Source of the DNA: Nitrospirota bacterium
GTDB lineage: Bacteria; Nitrospirota; Nitrospiria; Nitrospirales; Nitrospiraceae
NCBI GenBank assembly: GCA_016195505.1
Contig: JACPZN010000117.1
Coordinates: 1-9,138 of the forward strand
Direction of reading: 5' to 3'
Length of the DNA stretch: 9,138 nucleotides
Positions 1 to 7,110 of the stretch are shown here, one piece after another. A model generated the notes under the pieces. That model had not been told where the DNA came from, ran no database searches, and saw only the letters and a list, made by a program, of their open reading frames with translations. Both the position numbers and the translations under genes were made by a program. Each line of letters opens with the position of its first letter. Positions within the stretch are counted from its first letter, which is position 1.

Positions 1-1412
1 GTCCCTGCCGCTATCAGGTCACGACGGACGGACTCGTCGTGCTCGCGTCGGAAGCCGGCGTGCTCCCCATGGATGCCCAGCAGATTCGCCAGAAGGGGAG
101 GCTGATGCCGGGCCGCATGTTCCTCGTGGACACGGTTCAGGGACGCATTACCGACGACGAAGAAGTGAAGGCGGAAATCGTCAGCCGCAAACCCTACCGG
201 TCGTGGGTGACGCAATATCGGATCTCGCTGGATGAATTGCCCGAACCGACCAACGTCCCGCAGCCGGACCATCAATCACTTCGCCAGCGGCAACAGGCGT
301 TCGGCTATACGGTCGAAGAGCTGAAGATGGTCATCACGCCGATGGTCGTGGACGGCCAGGAAGCGGTGTCGTCGATGGGTACGGACACGCCGCTCGCGGT
401 GCTCTCGGAGCGTCCACAGCTGCTCTTCAAATATTTCAAACAACTCTTCGCGCAGGTGACGAATCCGCCGATCGATCCGATTCGCGAAGAACTCGTCATG
501 TCGCTCACGACCAGTATCGGGCCGAAACCAAATTTGATGGACGAGCACCCTGAATCCTGCCGCCGGATCAGAGTGAAACAACCGATCCTGACCAATGCCG
601 ATCTGCAGAAGATTCGTGAGTTGGCGGATTCACACTTCAAGAGCAAAACGCTCCGGATGCTCTTCCGCGTGGCGGAAGGACCGGAAGGCTTAGGCGCCGC
701 CGTGGATGAACTCTGCCGTCAGGCGTCGCAGGCGATTCGCGAAGGCTACAAATTCCTGATTCTCAGCGATCGCGGAGTCAATGAAGAGTGGGCGCCGATT
801 CCCAGCCTGCTCGGCATCGCGGCGGTGCACCATCACCTCGTCCGCGAATGCACGAGAACGGAGGTGGGGTTGATCGTCGAAACCGGCGAGCCGCGCGACG
901 TGCATCAATTTGCGGCGCTCATCGGCTACGGAGCTGGCACGGTGAATCCCTATCTGGTCTTCGAATCGCTTGTGGACATGGAGCGCGACGCGTACCTGCC
1001 TGAAGGGCTGGATGCCCAGACCGCCGAGGGCAAGTTCATCAAGGCCATCAACAAGGGCCTGCTCAAAATCTTCTCCAAGATGGGCATCTCGACGGTGCAG
1101 TCGTATTGTGGCGCGCAAATCTTCGAGGCGATCGGATTGAATCACGAGCTGGTCGATCGCTACTTTACCGGGACTGCCTCGCGCGTCGAAGGCATCGGCA
1201 TCCGGGAGATCGGTGAAGAGACCTTGCGGCGGCACCGCGTGGCCTACGAGCCGGCGCCGATCCGGCAACTCGATTTCGGCGGGGAGATCCACTACCGCGT
1301 GCAAGGCGAGCACCATAATTGGAATCCCGAAACAATTTATAAGCTCCAGCATGCGACCAAGGCGAACGATCCCAAGACCTTTGCCGAATTCGCGCAGCTC
1401 GTGAACGATTAG
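1..1412 (+). CDS. gltB: Glutamate synthase (NADPH) large subunit, central part, 5' truncated by window and ended by an in-frame amber
   Basis: GltB makes glutamate from 2-oxoglutarate and glutamine-derived ammonia. The gene starts before the window: the frame is open from base 3, and the first visible residues (PCRYQVTTDGLVVLASE, then KGRLMPGRMFLVDT) match the end of the class II glutaminase domain. The ATG/GTG codons near 39-70 are therefore internal. The GltB central domain follows, with the segments YGYTVEELKMVITPM-like, SSMGTDTPLAVLS and QVTNPPIDPIREELVMS. Next comes the linker towards the FMN domain, containing GIGIREIGEETLRRH. The frame stops at TAG (1410-1412) after LVND. From 1413 the same frame continues as normal GltB (SKRRSNLRGLLDFKF) up to the ATG at 1530, so this is one gene with a nonsense codon, not two genes. 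Identification is very sure; whether the stop is real is not. Confidence 0.93.
   Translation, partial: PCRYQVTTDGLVVLASEAGVLPMDAQQIRQKGRLMPGRMFLVDTVQGRITDDEEVKAEIVSRKPYRSWVTQYRISLDELPEPTNVPQPDHQSLRQRQQAFGYTVEELKMVITPMVVDGQEAVSSMGTDTPLAVLSERPQLLFKYFKQLFAQVTNPPIDPIREELVMSLTTSIGPKPNLMDEHPESCRRIRVKQPILTNADLQKIRELADSHFKSKTLRMLFRVAEGPEGLGAAVDELCRQASQAIREGYKFLILSDRGVNEEWAPIPSLLGIAAVHHHLVRECTRTEVGLIVETGEPRDVHQFAALIGYGAGTVNPYLVFESLVDMERDAYLPEGLDAQTAEGKFIKAINKGLLKIFSKMGISTVQSYCGAQIFEAIGLNHELVDRYFTGTASRVEGIGIREIGEETLRRHRVAYEPAPIRQLDFGGEIHYRVQGEHHNWNPETIYKLQHATKANDPKTFAEFAQLVND
1410..1412 (+). other. In-frame amber codon inside gltB
   Basis: TAG lies in the linker between the central domain and the FMN-binding domain. 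The frame before it and the 39 codons after it (1413-1529) both read as conserved GltB, with no base gained or lost. As I recall, homologues often have glutamine here (an NDQS-like stretch), so a CAG to TAG change would explain it. No ATG, GTG or TTG and no Shine-Dalgarno sequence occurs in frame between 1413 and 1529, which argues against an evolved second start. Confidence 0.85.
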
Positions 1413-1529
1413 AGCAAGCGGCGCTCAAACCTGCGCGGCCTGCTCGACTTCAAATTCCTGCCGGACGCGATTCCGCTCGATGACGTCGAGCCGGCGAAAG
1501 ACATCGTCAAACGGTTTACCACCGGCGCC

Positions 1530-3401
1530 ATGTCCTTCGGCGCGATCAGCAAAGAGGCGCACGAGACGTTGGCGATCGCGATGAATCGGATCGGCGCCAA
1601 GAGCAACACGGGCGAGGGCGGCGAGGATCCTGAGCGGTTCGTTCCGCTGCCGAACGGGGACTCGAAGAATTCCTACATTAAGCAGGTGGCCTCGGCGCGG
1701 TTCGGCGTCACGTCGCACTACTTGGTCAACGCGAAAGAGCTGCAGATCAAGATGGCGCAGGGAGCCAAGCCCGGTGAGGGCGGACAGTTGCCCGGCCACA
1801 AAGTGGATGAAGTGATTGCGAAGCTGCGGTATGCCACGCCGGGTGTCCAGTTGATTTCGCCGCCGCCGCATCACGATATCTATTCCATCGAGGATCTGGC
1901 CCAACTCATTTTCGATTTGAAAAATTCGAACCCGGATGCGGACGTCTCGGTCAAGTTGGTCGCCGAAGTGGGAGTGGGTACGGTTGCGGCCGGTGTCGCG
2001 AAGGCGCATGCAGACAAAGTCCTGATCAGCGGCGACTCAGGGGGCACCGGCGCCTCGCCCCTGGCCTCGATCAAATACGGCGGGGTTCCGTGGGAATTGG
2101 GCTTGGCGGAGACCCACCAAACACTCGTGCTGAACGATCTGCGCGGCCGCATTCGCGTCGAAACCGACGGCCAGCTGAAGACAGGCCGCGATGTCGCGAT
2201 TGCCGCGTTGCTCGGCGCCGAAGAATTCGGCTTTTCGACCGCGCCGCTGATTGTCGAAGGCTGCATCATGATGCGGAAATGCCATCTCAACACCTGTCCG
2301 GTGGGAGTGGCGACGCAGGACCCCGTCTTGCGGAAGAAGTTTGTCGGCCAGCCAGAACATGTCGTGAATTTCTTCTTCTTCGTGGCCGAAGAGTTGCGGC
2401 AGATCATGGCCAAACTCGGATTCCGCTCGGTGAAGGAGATGATCGGGCGTGTGGATAAACTGAAAACTCAGAAAGCCATCGACCACTGGAAGGCGAAAGG
2501 GCTTGACCTGACGGCGCTCCTCAAGGTGCCGGACGTTGAACCGGACATCGCCCGCTACTGCGTGCAGAAACAGGACCACGGCATCGCCGACATCCTTGAC
2601 AACAAGCTGATCGAGCTCTGCAAACCGGCGATTGAGCGAGGGGAAAGAGTAAAGCTCGATCTGCCGATCCGGAATGTGAACCGCACGGTCGGTACGATGA
2701 TGTCCAGCCGCATTGCAAAGAAGTATGGGCTTGAAGGACTGCCGCCAGACACGATCACGATCAAATTCACCGGCTCGGCCGGGCAATCCTTCGGCGCATT
2801 CATCGCGCGCGGCATCACCCTGATCCTTGAAGGCGAGTCGAACGATTATTTGGGCAAGGGCCTCTCCGGCGGCAAGATCGTTGTCTTTCCGCCGAAGAAC
2901 GCGATCTTCAATCCCGAAGAAACCATTCTGATTGGGAACACATCGCTCTATGGCGCGACGCAAGGCGAAGCCTATTTCTACGGCATGGCAGGTGAACGGT
3001 TTGCTGTCCGCAACAGCGGCGTGCGCGCGGTGATCGAAGGGACCGGCGACCACGGCTGCGAGTACATGACCGGTGGCGTCGTCGTCGTGCTCGGCCGGAC
3101 CGGGCGCAATTTCGCGGCAGGGATGTCAGGCGGCATCGCATTCGTACTCGATGAGCTGGATAAGTTCCAGTCCCGCTGCAACCTCGGCATGGTCGAACTG
3201 GAAAAGGTGACGACGGCCGAGGACAAGAAGCAGCTACATGAGATGATCACCTCCCACTTCATGCACACCGGCAGCCGGAACGCGAAGCGGATTCTGGATG
3301 CGTGGGAGGCCGTGCTGCCGAAGTTTGTGAAGGTCATGCCGATCGACTACAAGCGAGTGCTCGAAGAACGGAAACGCAAAGCGAAGGCAGGGAAAATATG
3401 A
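1530..3401 (+). CDS. gltB: Glutamate synthase (NADPH) large subunit, C-terminal part (FMN/Fe-S and GXGXG domains)
   Basis: This is the catalytic half of GltB. Coding similarity actually begins at 1413, directly after the amber; the ATG at 1530 lies inside the conserved GAMSFGAIS motif and has no ribosome binding site, so it is unlikely to be a true start. The FMN-binding synthase domain comes first, with IGAKSNTGEGGEDPERF, KPGEGGQLPGHKV, SPPPHHDIYSIEDLAQLI and the flavin/substrate loop ISGDSGGTGASP. The three [3Fe-4S] cysteines follow in C-x5-C-x4-C spacing (codons at 2262, 2280 and 2295, within CIMMRKCHLNTCPVGVATQ). The C-terminal GXGXG beta-helix domain starts near 2660 (NRTVGTMMSSRIAKKYG) and includes GSAGQSFGAF and GDHGCEYMTGGVVVVLG. 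The gene ends with TGA, 86 bases before gltD. All expected catalytic features are present, so the protein would be functional if the amber is absent or read through. Confidence 0.94.
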   Translation: MSFGAISKEAHETLAIAMNRIGAKSNTGEGGEDPERFVPLPNGDSKNSYIKQVASARFGVTSHYLVNAKELQIKMAQGAKPGEGGQLPGHKVDEVIAKLRYATPGVQLISPPPHHDIYSIEDLAQLIFDLKNSNPDADVSVKLVAEVGVGTVAAGVAKAHADKVLISGDSGGTGASPLASIKYGGVPWELGLAETHQTLVLNDLRGRIRVETDGQLKTGRDVAIAALLGAEEFGFSTAPLIVEGCIMMRKCHLNTCPVGVATQDPVLRKKFVGQPEHVVNFFFFVAEELRQIMAKLGFRSVKEMIGRVDKLKTQKAIDHWKAKGLDLTALLKVPDVEPDIARYCVQKQDHGIADILDNKLIELCKPAIERGERVKLDLPIRNVNRTVGTMMSSRIAKKYGLEGLPPDTITIKFTGSAGQSFGAFIARGITLILEGESNDYLGKGLSGGKIVVFPPKNAIFNPEETILIGNTSLYGATQGEAYFYGMAGERFAVRNSGVRAVIEGTGDHGCEYMTGGVVVVLGRTGRNFAAGMSGGIAFVLDELDKFQSRCNLGMVELEKVTTAEDKKQLHEMITSHFMHTGSRNAKRILDAWEAVLPKFVKVMPIDYKRVLEERKRKAKAGKI

Positions 3402-3403
3402 AA

Positions 3404-3471
3404 CGTCAATGGTCATTGGTCATCAGTCACTGAGAATCGTCCCTCTTCCCGTTGACCAGTGACGAGTGACG
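3404..3471 (+). repeat. Facing arrays of 7-base GTCANNN units between gltB and gltD
   Basis: Four back-to-back heptamers GTCANNN (3405-3411, 3412-3418, 3419-3425, 3426-3432) face three heptamers NNNTGAC (3450-3456, 3457-3463, 3464-3470) across 17 bases. The outer arms (3404-3422 and 3453-3471) can pair at 16 of 19 positions, so the RNA could form a hairpin between the two cistrons. No U-tract follows, so it is not a standard terminator. It could be a dispersed repeat, an operator array, or an RNA structure adjusting gltB/gltD expression; the sequence alone does not say which. Confidence 0.75.
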
Positions 3472-3487
3472 CTTTATCGAGAGAAAT

Positions 3488-4924
3488 ATGGCTGATCCAA
3501 AAGGCTTCATGAAATTCGCGCGCGAGGGGCCGAAGCGGCGTCCTGTCGAGCTGCGCGTGCTGGACTGGAAGGAATTCTACGAGCCGTTCTCGGAAGAAAA
3601 GCTCCAGACCCAGGGAGCGCGTTGCATGGATTGCGGCGTGCCATTTTGCCAAAGCACGAACGGCTGCCCGGTTGTGAATCTTATTCCGGAGTGGAACGAC
3701 CTCGTGCACCGTGGCCGCTGGCACGGTGCGCTCAAGGCGCTGCACAGCACCAATAATTTCCCCGAATTCACAGGTCGTCTTTGTCCCGCACCCTGCGAAT
3801 CGGCCTGCGTGCTCGGGATCAACAGCGACCCGGTGTCGATCCGCGTCATCGAATGGAACATCATCGATCGAGGCTTCAACGAAGGACTCGTGCAACCGAT
3901 CCTGCCGACGGGAAAGACCGGCAAGACGGTGGCCATCGTCGGCTCAGGACCTGCCGGTCTCGCCGCTGCGCAGCAACTGGCCCGCGCGGGCCACACCGTG
4001 ACGTTGTTCGAGAAAGCCGACCGGATCGGGGGCTTGCTCCGCTACGGCATCCCAGACTTCAAGATGGAAAAATGGGTCATCGACCGGCGGTTGGAACAGA
4101 TGCAGGCGGAAGGCGTCATCTTTAAGACCAACGTCAATGTCGGCAAGGATATTTCTGGCGAAGAACTCCGGCGCGAGTTCGATGTGATCGGCCTCACGCT
4201 CGGTGCCGAGCAGGCACGTGAGCTGCCGATACCAGGGCGGGAACTCAAGGGTATCCACTTGGCGATGGACTATCTGACGCAGCAGAATAAGCGGAACGCC
4301 GGCGACAGAATCACGGATGAACCGATTACGGCGAAGGGTAAACGCGTCGTTATCATCGGCGGCGGCGATACGGGATCGGACTGTCTCGGCACGACACACC
4401 GGCATGGCTGCAGCGAAGTCCATCAATTCGAATTGCTGCCGGAACCGCCGCCGGAGCGCGCCGATTCGACTCCCTGGCCGCTCTGGCCGATGCAGCTTCG
4501 CACGTCGCATGCGCACGAAGAAGGCTGTGATCGGCAGTGGAGCGTCTCTACCACGAAATTCGCCGGCCACAACGGGCATGTGACGAAGCTTCATGCGAGT
4601 CGCGTGAAATTCGAGAACGGCAAGTTCACGCCGATCCCCAACAGTGATTTTCAAATGGATGTCGATCTCGTCCTGCTCGCGATGGGTTTCACCGGCCCGG
4701 TCAAGAACGGCCTGCTCGATAGCTTGGGAGTGAAGTACGACCAGCGCGGCGCGGTCGCAGTGGACGAGAACTTCATGACCAACCTCGACGGCGTCTTTGC
4801 CGGCGGCGACACCAAACGCGGTGCCTCCCTCATCGTGTGGGCCATCGCCGAGGGACGCAAGATGGCGGCAGGCGTCGACAAGTATCTCCACTCCGGAAAA
4901 TCCGCAAAGAAGTCATTTTCTTAG
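3488..4924 (+). CDS. gltD: Glutamate synthase (NADPH) small subunit
   Basis: GltD passes electrons from NADPH through FAD and [4Fe-4S] clusters to GltB. The 478-residue length is normal for the family. The N-terminal cluster region has Cys46, 49, 54 and 60 (ARCMDCGVPFCQ, then NGCPVVN), then Cys99, 103 and 107 (GRLCPAPCESACVLGI). The FAD Rossmann motif is VAIVGSGPAGLAAA (GxGxxG at about 152-157), followed by GGLLRYGIPDFKMEK. The NADPH-binding motif is VVIIGGGDTGSDCLG near 287-301. The C-terminal FAD motif is GVFAGGDTKRGASLIVWAI. The ATG has only a weak purine-rich GAGAG upstream, but the start MADPKGFMKFAREGP fits family N-termini. It lies downstream of gltB in the same direction and is presumably co-transcribed with it. 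No defects are seen. Confidence 0.97.
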   Translation: MADPKGFMKFAREGPKRRPVELRVLDWKEFYEPFSEEKLQTQGARCMDCGVPFCQSTNGCPVVNLIPEWNDLVHRGRWHGALKALHSTNNFPEFTGRLCPAPCESACVLGINSDPVSIRVIEWNIIDRGFNEGLVQPILPTGKTGKTVAIVGSGPAGLAAAQQLARAGHTVTLFEKADRIGGLLRYGIPDFKMEKWVIDRRLEQMQAEGVIFKTNVNVGKDISGEELRREFDVIGLTLGAEQARELPIPGRELKGIHLAMDYLTQQNKRNAGDRITDEPITAKGKRVVIIGGGDTGSDCLGTTHRHGCSEVHQFELLPEPPPERADSTPWPLWPMQLRTSHAHEEGCDRQWSVSTTKFAGHNGHVTKLHASRVKFENGKFTPIPNSDFQMDVDLVLLAMGFTGPVKNGLLDSLGVKYDQRGAVAVDENFMTNLDGVFAGGDTKRGASLIVWAIAEGRKMAAGVDKYLHSGKSAKKSFS

Positions 4925-4942
4925 AGTTTCTCTCGGACAAAT

Positions 4943-5040
4943 CAAGGCCAGCCTGGTTAATCCCCTGTGCTCGCGGAACGCGCGGCCTCGGAAGGCCCTC
5001 GTTCGACGCGCGCAGTGGGAGATCAACCAGGCTGGCCTTG
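4943..5040. repeat. 98-base imperfect palindrome downstream of gltD
   Basis: The ends form a perfect 16-base inverted repeat (CAAGGCCAGCCTGGTT against AACCAGGCTGGCCTTG). Inward, further paired blocks follow: ATC/GAT, CCC/GGG, TGC/GCA, CGCG/CGCG, GAACG/CGTTC and GGCCT/AGGCC. They are separated by small bulges and close on a CGGA tetraloop at about 4990-4993. About 39 base pairs form in all. It begins 18 bases after the gltD stop. No T-run follows, so it is not a canonical terminator, though it could protect the 3' end of the gltBD message. It resembles a REP/MITE-type dispersed palindrome. No transposase gene lies within the window. Confidence 0.8.
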
Positions 5041-5063
5041 CGGTGTTCCCCTTCTATAACGAG

Positions 5064-5092
5064 TTGACAGAGCAGAAGACAGAAAGTACGTT
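5064..5092 (+). promoter_or_regulatory. Possible sigma-70 type promoter for the accessory gene
   Basis: A perfect TTGACA (5064-5069) is followed by a 17-base spacer and TACGTT (5087-5092), which matches the -10 consensus only at its T, A and final T. It sits 66 bases before the ATG at 5158 and after the palindrome, so it would give the accessory genes transcription independent of gltBD. The -10 is weak, so this is tentative. Confidence 0.4.
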
Positions 5093-5157
5093 GTCGCAGA
5101 TAATAAACCAACACGCTGACCAGAGTTTTCCGTTCTCCTAAGGAATCGATACCCAGA

Positions 5158-5397
5158 ATGCCGCGTATTCTGCCTAGCCAAGTTGTTGACTTGATTGATC
5201 GCCTGTTTCCTTGGGCTAAGGAACAGCGAGAAGATGATAGTCATACCCATCCGTTGAATAGAGAACACTCAGGTCAGTTAGCAGCAATTGTCACAATGGT
5301 GGAACAAGTCCCAGCAGAGTTTTTGACGATAGAGGGAGAGAGATACGCTGAGTTGCTTGGAAGTTTGGCCGCGATCAAGGATCGTTTCACCACTTGA
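5158..5397 (+). CDS. Uncharacterised protein, N-terminal fragment of a gene interrupted by TGA
   Basis: 79 residues beginning MPRILPSQVVDLIDRLFPWA and ending SLAAIKDRFTT, then TGA at 5395-5397. The ATG is preceded by AAGGA at 5140-5144, a long 13-base spacing; no better in-frame start is visible upstream. After the TGA the same frame stays open and reads QSRDFTLHHISGFPRLSPVTLIRRAL into the 5458-5955 frame. As I remember them, uncharacterised bacterial homologues carry this N-terminal part and the later NPVTLIRRALAQCPDE-like part in one chain of about 250-270 residues. The whole gene would span 5158-5955, 265 codons. A tryptophan (TGG to TGA) is a plausible original residue. No function is known. 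Composition is AT-richer than the gltBD region. Confidence 0.7.
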   Translation: MPRILPSQVVDLIDRLFPWAKEQREDDSHTHPLNREHSGQLAAIVTMVEQVPAEFLTIEGERYAELLGSLAAIKDRFTT

Positions 5398-5457
5398 CAG
5401 TCACGTGACTTTACACTTCATCATATCTCCGGTTTCCCCAGGCTAAGCCCGGTAACG

Positions 5458-5955
5458 TTGATTCGTCGGGCTTTGGCTCAATGTCCTGACGAACCCATAG
5501 GAGGATCAGATAATGGGCTTTCCTTTATCGATGATGACCCCTTGCGATTGAGTCTCCTAAGCGACATCGGTTCCATGAATAGGGCGCTCGCCAATGGGGA
5601 ATGGAAAGCTGCGACTGTTTTAGCAGGAGCGATCATCGAGGCTCTTCTCTTGTGGCGTCTTAAACCTGAAAATGATTTGGAGAAGGTAATTGGGAGGCTT
5701 GTGCAGGAAAACAAGTTTCCCAGGAAGCCTCCAGAGGATTTGAACCTGTGGCATTTGCCTCAATACCTAGAGGTTGCAGCTGCCAAGGGGTTACTCGGCG
5801 AGCAGTGTGTGAGTCAATCTCGGCTGGCACAGGACTTTAGGAATCTAATTCATCCGGGCCGAGAAGCTCGGCTTAAACAAGCGTGCAACAGAGGAACAGC
5901 TTTGGCAGCAGTGTCAGCAGTAGAGCAAGTAATCGAACATTTTTCGAAGTGTTAA
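5458..5955 (+). CDS. Uncharacterised helical protein with RNLIH motif, C-terminal part of the TGA-interrupted gene
   Basis: The frame is open from 5398. The TTG at 5458 is simply the first possible start and falls in the middle of a PVTLIRRALAQCPDEP segment that seems to belong to the same chain as 5158-5397. The protein looks mainly alpha-helical: MNRALANGEWKAATVLAGAI, EALLLWRL, HLPQYLEVAAAKGLL, then DFRNLIHPGREARLKQ and a last helix TALAAVSAVEQVIEHF. DFRNLIHPGR (about residues 226-235 of the joined protein) recalls the Arg-Asn...His motif of HEPN and DUF4145-like proteins, but the spacing is R-x3-H, one shorter than the usual R-x4-6-H. A HEPN-like assignment is therefore only a suggestion. 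Next gene is 70 bases downstream in the same direction. Confidence 0.7.
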   Translation: MIRRALAQCPDEPIGGSDNGLSFIDDDPLRLSLLSDIGSMNRALANGEWKAATVLAGAIIEALLLWRLKPENDLEKVIGRLVQENKFPRKPPEDLNLWHLPQYLEVAAAKGLLGEQCVSQSRLAQDFRNLIHPGREARLKQACNRGTALAAVSAVEQVIEHFSKC

Positions 5956-6025
5956 CCATCCTAGATTCGATGGGTATTCACTTTCTACTGATAGCTCCAG
6001 TTTCCTGATAAAAGGAGACATCTTC

Positions 6026-6547
6026 ATGGAATCTACCATTTTAGGGCTGGCGGCGATAACTTCTATTGCCTCCTGTGTTGCTGCCATTGGAGCATTTCAT
6101 TCCGCGCGAATGACTCGTGTAGCTGCAGAGGCAGCTTTTGGTTTACATGTGTTGGAGGGATACACCAGTGAGGAGATGGGGGCTGCGCTGCGACGCTTGG
6201 CGGAGATAGGCAGGAAAGAGAACTTTGCCATGGAATGGAAAAACGCTAAGCGAAGCAATGATGAGTGGGCAAAGGAGATTGATAACGCGCGTCGCAAGGT
6301 CTCGGGCTATTTTATTAATCTAGCGCAGTTATACTCAGATTCTTTCATCACGGCCAATCTTCTTCGAACGCTTACACACCACCATGGGATTAATGTGTTG
6401 TTCGATGTCAATGAACCTCTTGAACGTGCTCTTAATCCTAGTGGCTACGCAAAAAAGTACTTTGACATTTTACGGAAAGAATGTGGCCGGTGGGCCGAAG
6501 GAGAGATGTTTTCCGAATGTGGTCCATCCAATGGCGGGGAAGAATAA
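6026..6547 (+). CDS. Uncharacterised protein with one N-terminal membrane segment
   Basis: 173 residues. A good ribosome binding site (AAAGGAG, 8 bases before the ATG) supports the start. Residues about 5-24 (ILGLAAITSIASCVAAIGAF) form one hydrophobic membrane segment, followed by positive residues (SARMTR), so the rest is probably cytoplasmic. The remainder is predicted helical, with EGYTSEEMGAALRRLAEIG, DNARRKVSGYFINLAQLYSD and a C-terminal helix around YAKKYFDILRKECGRW. The layout (membrane anchor plus helical cytosolic domain) recalls DUF4760-like proteins, but I cannot confirm a family. It lies in the AT-richer stretch after the TGA-interrupted gene. It could be an accessory or defence-linked partner of it; that is inference from proximity and direction only. 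Confidence 0.72.
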   Translation: MESTILGLAAITSIASCVAAIGAFHSARMTRVAAEAAFGLHVLEGYTSEEMGAALRRLAEIGRKENFAMEWKNAKRSNDEWAKEIDNARRKVSGYFINLAQLYSDSFITANLLRTLTHHHGINVLFDVNEPLERALNPSGYAKKYFDILRKECGRWAEGEMFSECGPSNGGEE

Positions 6548-6601
6548 GGGCGAATAGTACCCCCTTTATTTGATACCTTACTGGGTTGTTGATGAAGAAA
6601 A

Positions 6602-7039
6602 ATGAGTAGTCAGACTTATCCCCGCAGTCCCAAAGCCCTCCTCGGTGGCATTGCCCACATCGGGCGGTTTATCGACAAGATTCGTCTGCGGAACCAAGGC
6701 AAGATTCAGGACTACAACTACATCACGGTGGGGTTTGATAAATACCTGGTCGAGTTTCTGCACATCGATCCGAAATCGTTTGAGCAGCGGGTGTTGGCCG
6801 GCGGGACGGATGATGAACTCCTTGCCTGGGTGAAAACCCACAGCCGCAATCTGTCTGACCAAGAGATCGCGCAATGGTCGCGTGCGCTGCTGTCTTCTGG
6901 TCCGAATGATGATGCGGCGCGGCAACGGTTCCAAGGCCGCCTGCAAGACATCGCCACGAAGCGCGCGGTGCCGGTCAGTTCCTTACCGCATGTTACGACA
7001 TGGGCTGATGTGATCGAGCTTGATGAAGAAAGGATGTAG
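6602..7039 (+). CDS. DUF5069 domain protein
   Basis: 145 residues, the usual size for DUF5069 proteins. Family-like segments are YPRSPKALLGGIAHIGRFID near the N-terminus, then QDYNYITVGFDKYLVEFLHI, followed by FEQRVLAGGTDDELLAWVK. No signal peptide or membrane segment is seen, so it is cytoplasmic. Its biochemical role is unknown. The ATG follows a GA-rich stretch (GATGAAGAAAA) rather than a strong Shine-Dalgarno. GC-rich composition resumes here, marking the right edge of the AT-richer accessory stretch. It ends with TAG and converges on the minus-strand gene at 7111-7509, with a shared hairpin terminator between them. Confidence 0.85.
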   Translation: MSSQTYPRSPKALLGGIAHIGRFIDKIRLRNQGKIQDYNYITVGFDKYLVEFLHIDPKSFEQRVLAGGTDDELLAWVKTHSRNLSDQEIAQWSRALLSSGPNDDAARQRFQGRLQDIATKRAVPVSSLPHVTTWADVIELDEERM

Positions 7040-7055
7040 CGGTTAGGTTGCACTA

Positions 7056-7097
7056 AGAAAGAGCCGACAGCAACCGAAGTTCCTGCCGGCTCTTTCT
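7056..7097. terminator. Probable bidirectional hairpin terminator between convergent genes
   Basis: AGAAAGAGCCG (7056-7066) pairs perfectly with CGGCTCTTTCT (7087-7097). After an A/C mismatch, CAG (7068-7070) pairs with CTG (7083-7085), leaving a 12-base loop. The pyrimidine-rich flank CTCTTTCTCTC on the + strand and the similar run on the - strand are weak U-tracts, so it may serve both the DUF5069 gene and the repeat-protein gene. Confidence 0.7.
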
Positions 7098-7110
7098 CTC
7101 GCTAGCAGAC

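Noticed and set aside
690..1352. Long minus-strand open frame opposite gltB, and similar minus-strand frames opposite gltB and gltD
   Set aside because: They mirror highly conserved coding sequence in GC-rich DNA, have no recognisable protein features, and overlap the real genes fully.
3404..3471. CRISPR array
   Set aside because: The units are only 7 bases with no spacers, and they reverse orientation midway.
4943..5040. Integron attC site
   Set aside because: The arms lack the RYYYAAC and GTTRRRY core sites in the right places, and no integron integrase or cassette array is visible.
4797..5141. Open + strand frame running from the end of gltD through the palindrome
   Set aside because: It overlaps gltD in another frame, and its later part is just the palindrome and intergenic DNA translated.
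5395..5420. TGA as a selenocysteine codon, prompted by the palindrome GTCACGTGAC just after it
   Set aside because: The 10-base palindrome has no loop and does not resemble a SECIS hairpin. The family gives no hint of a redox cysteine there, and a tryptophan is more likely.
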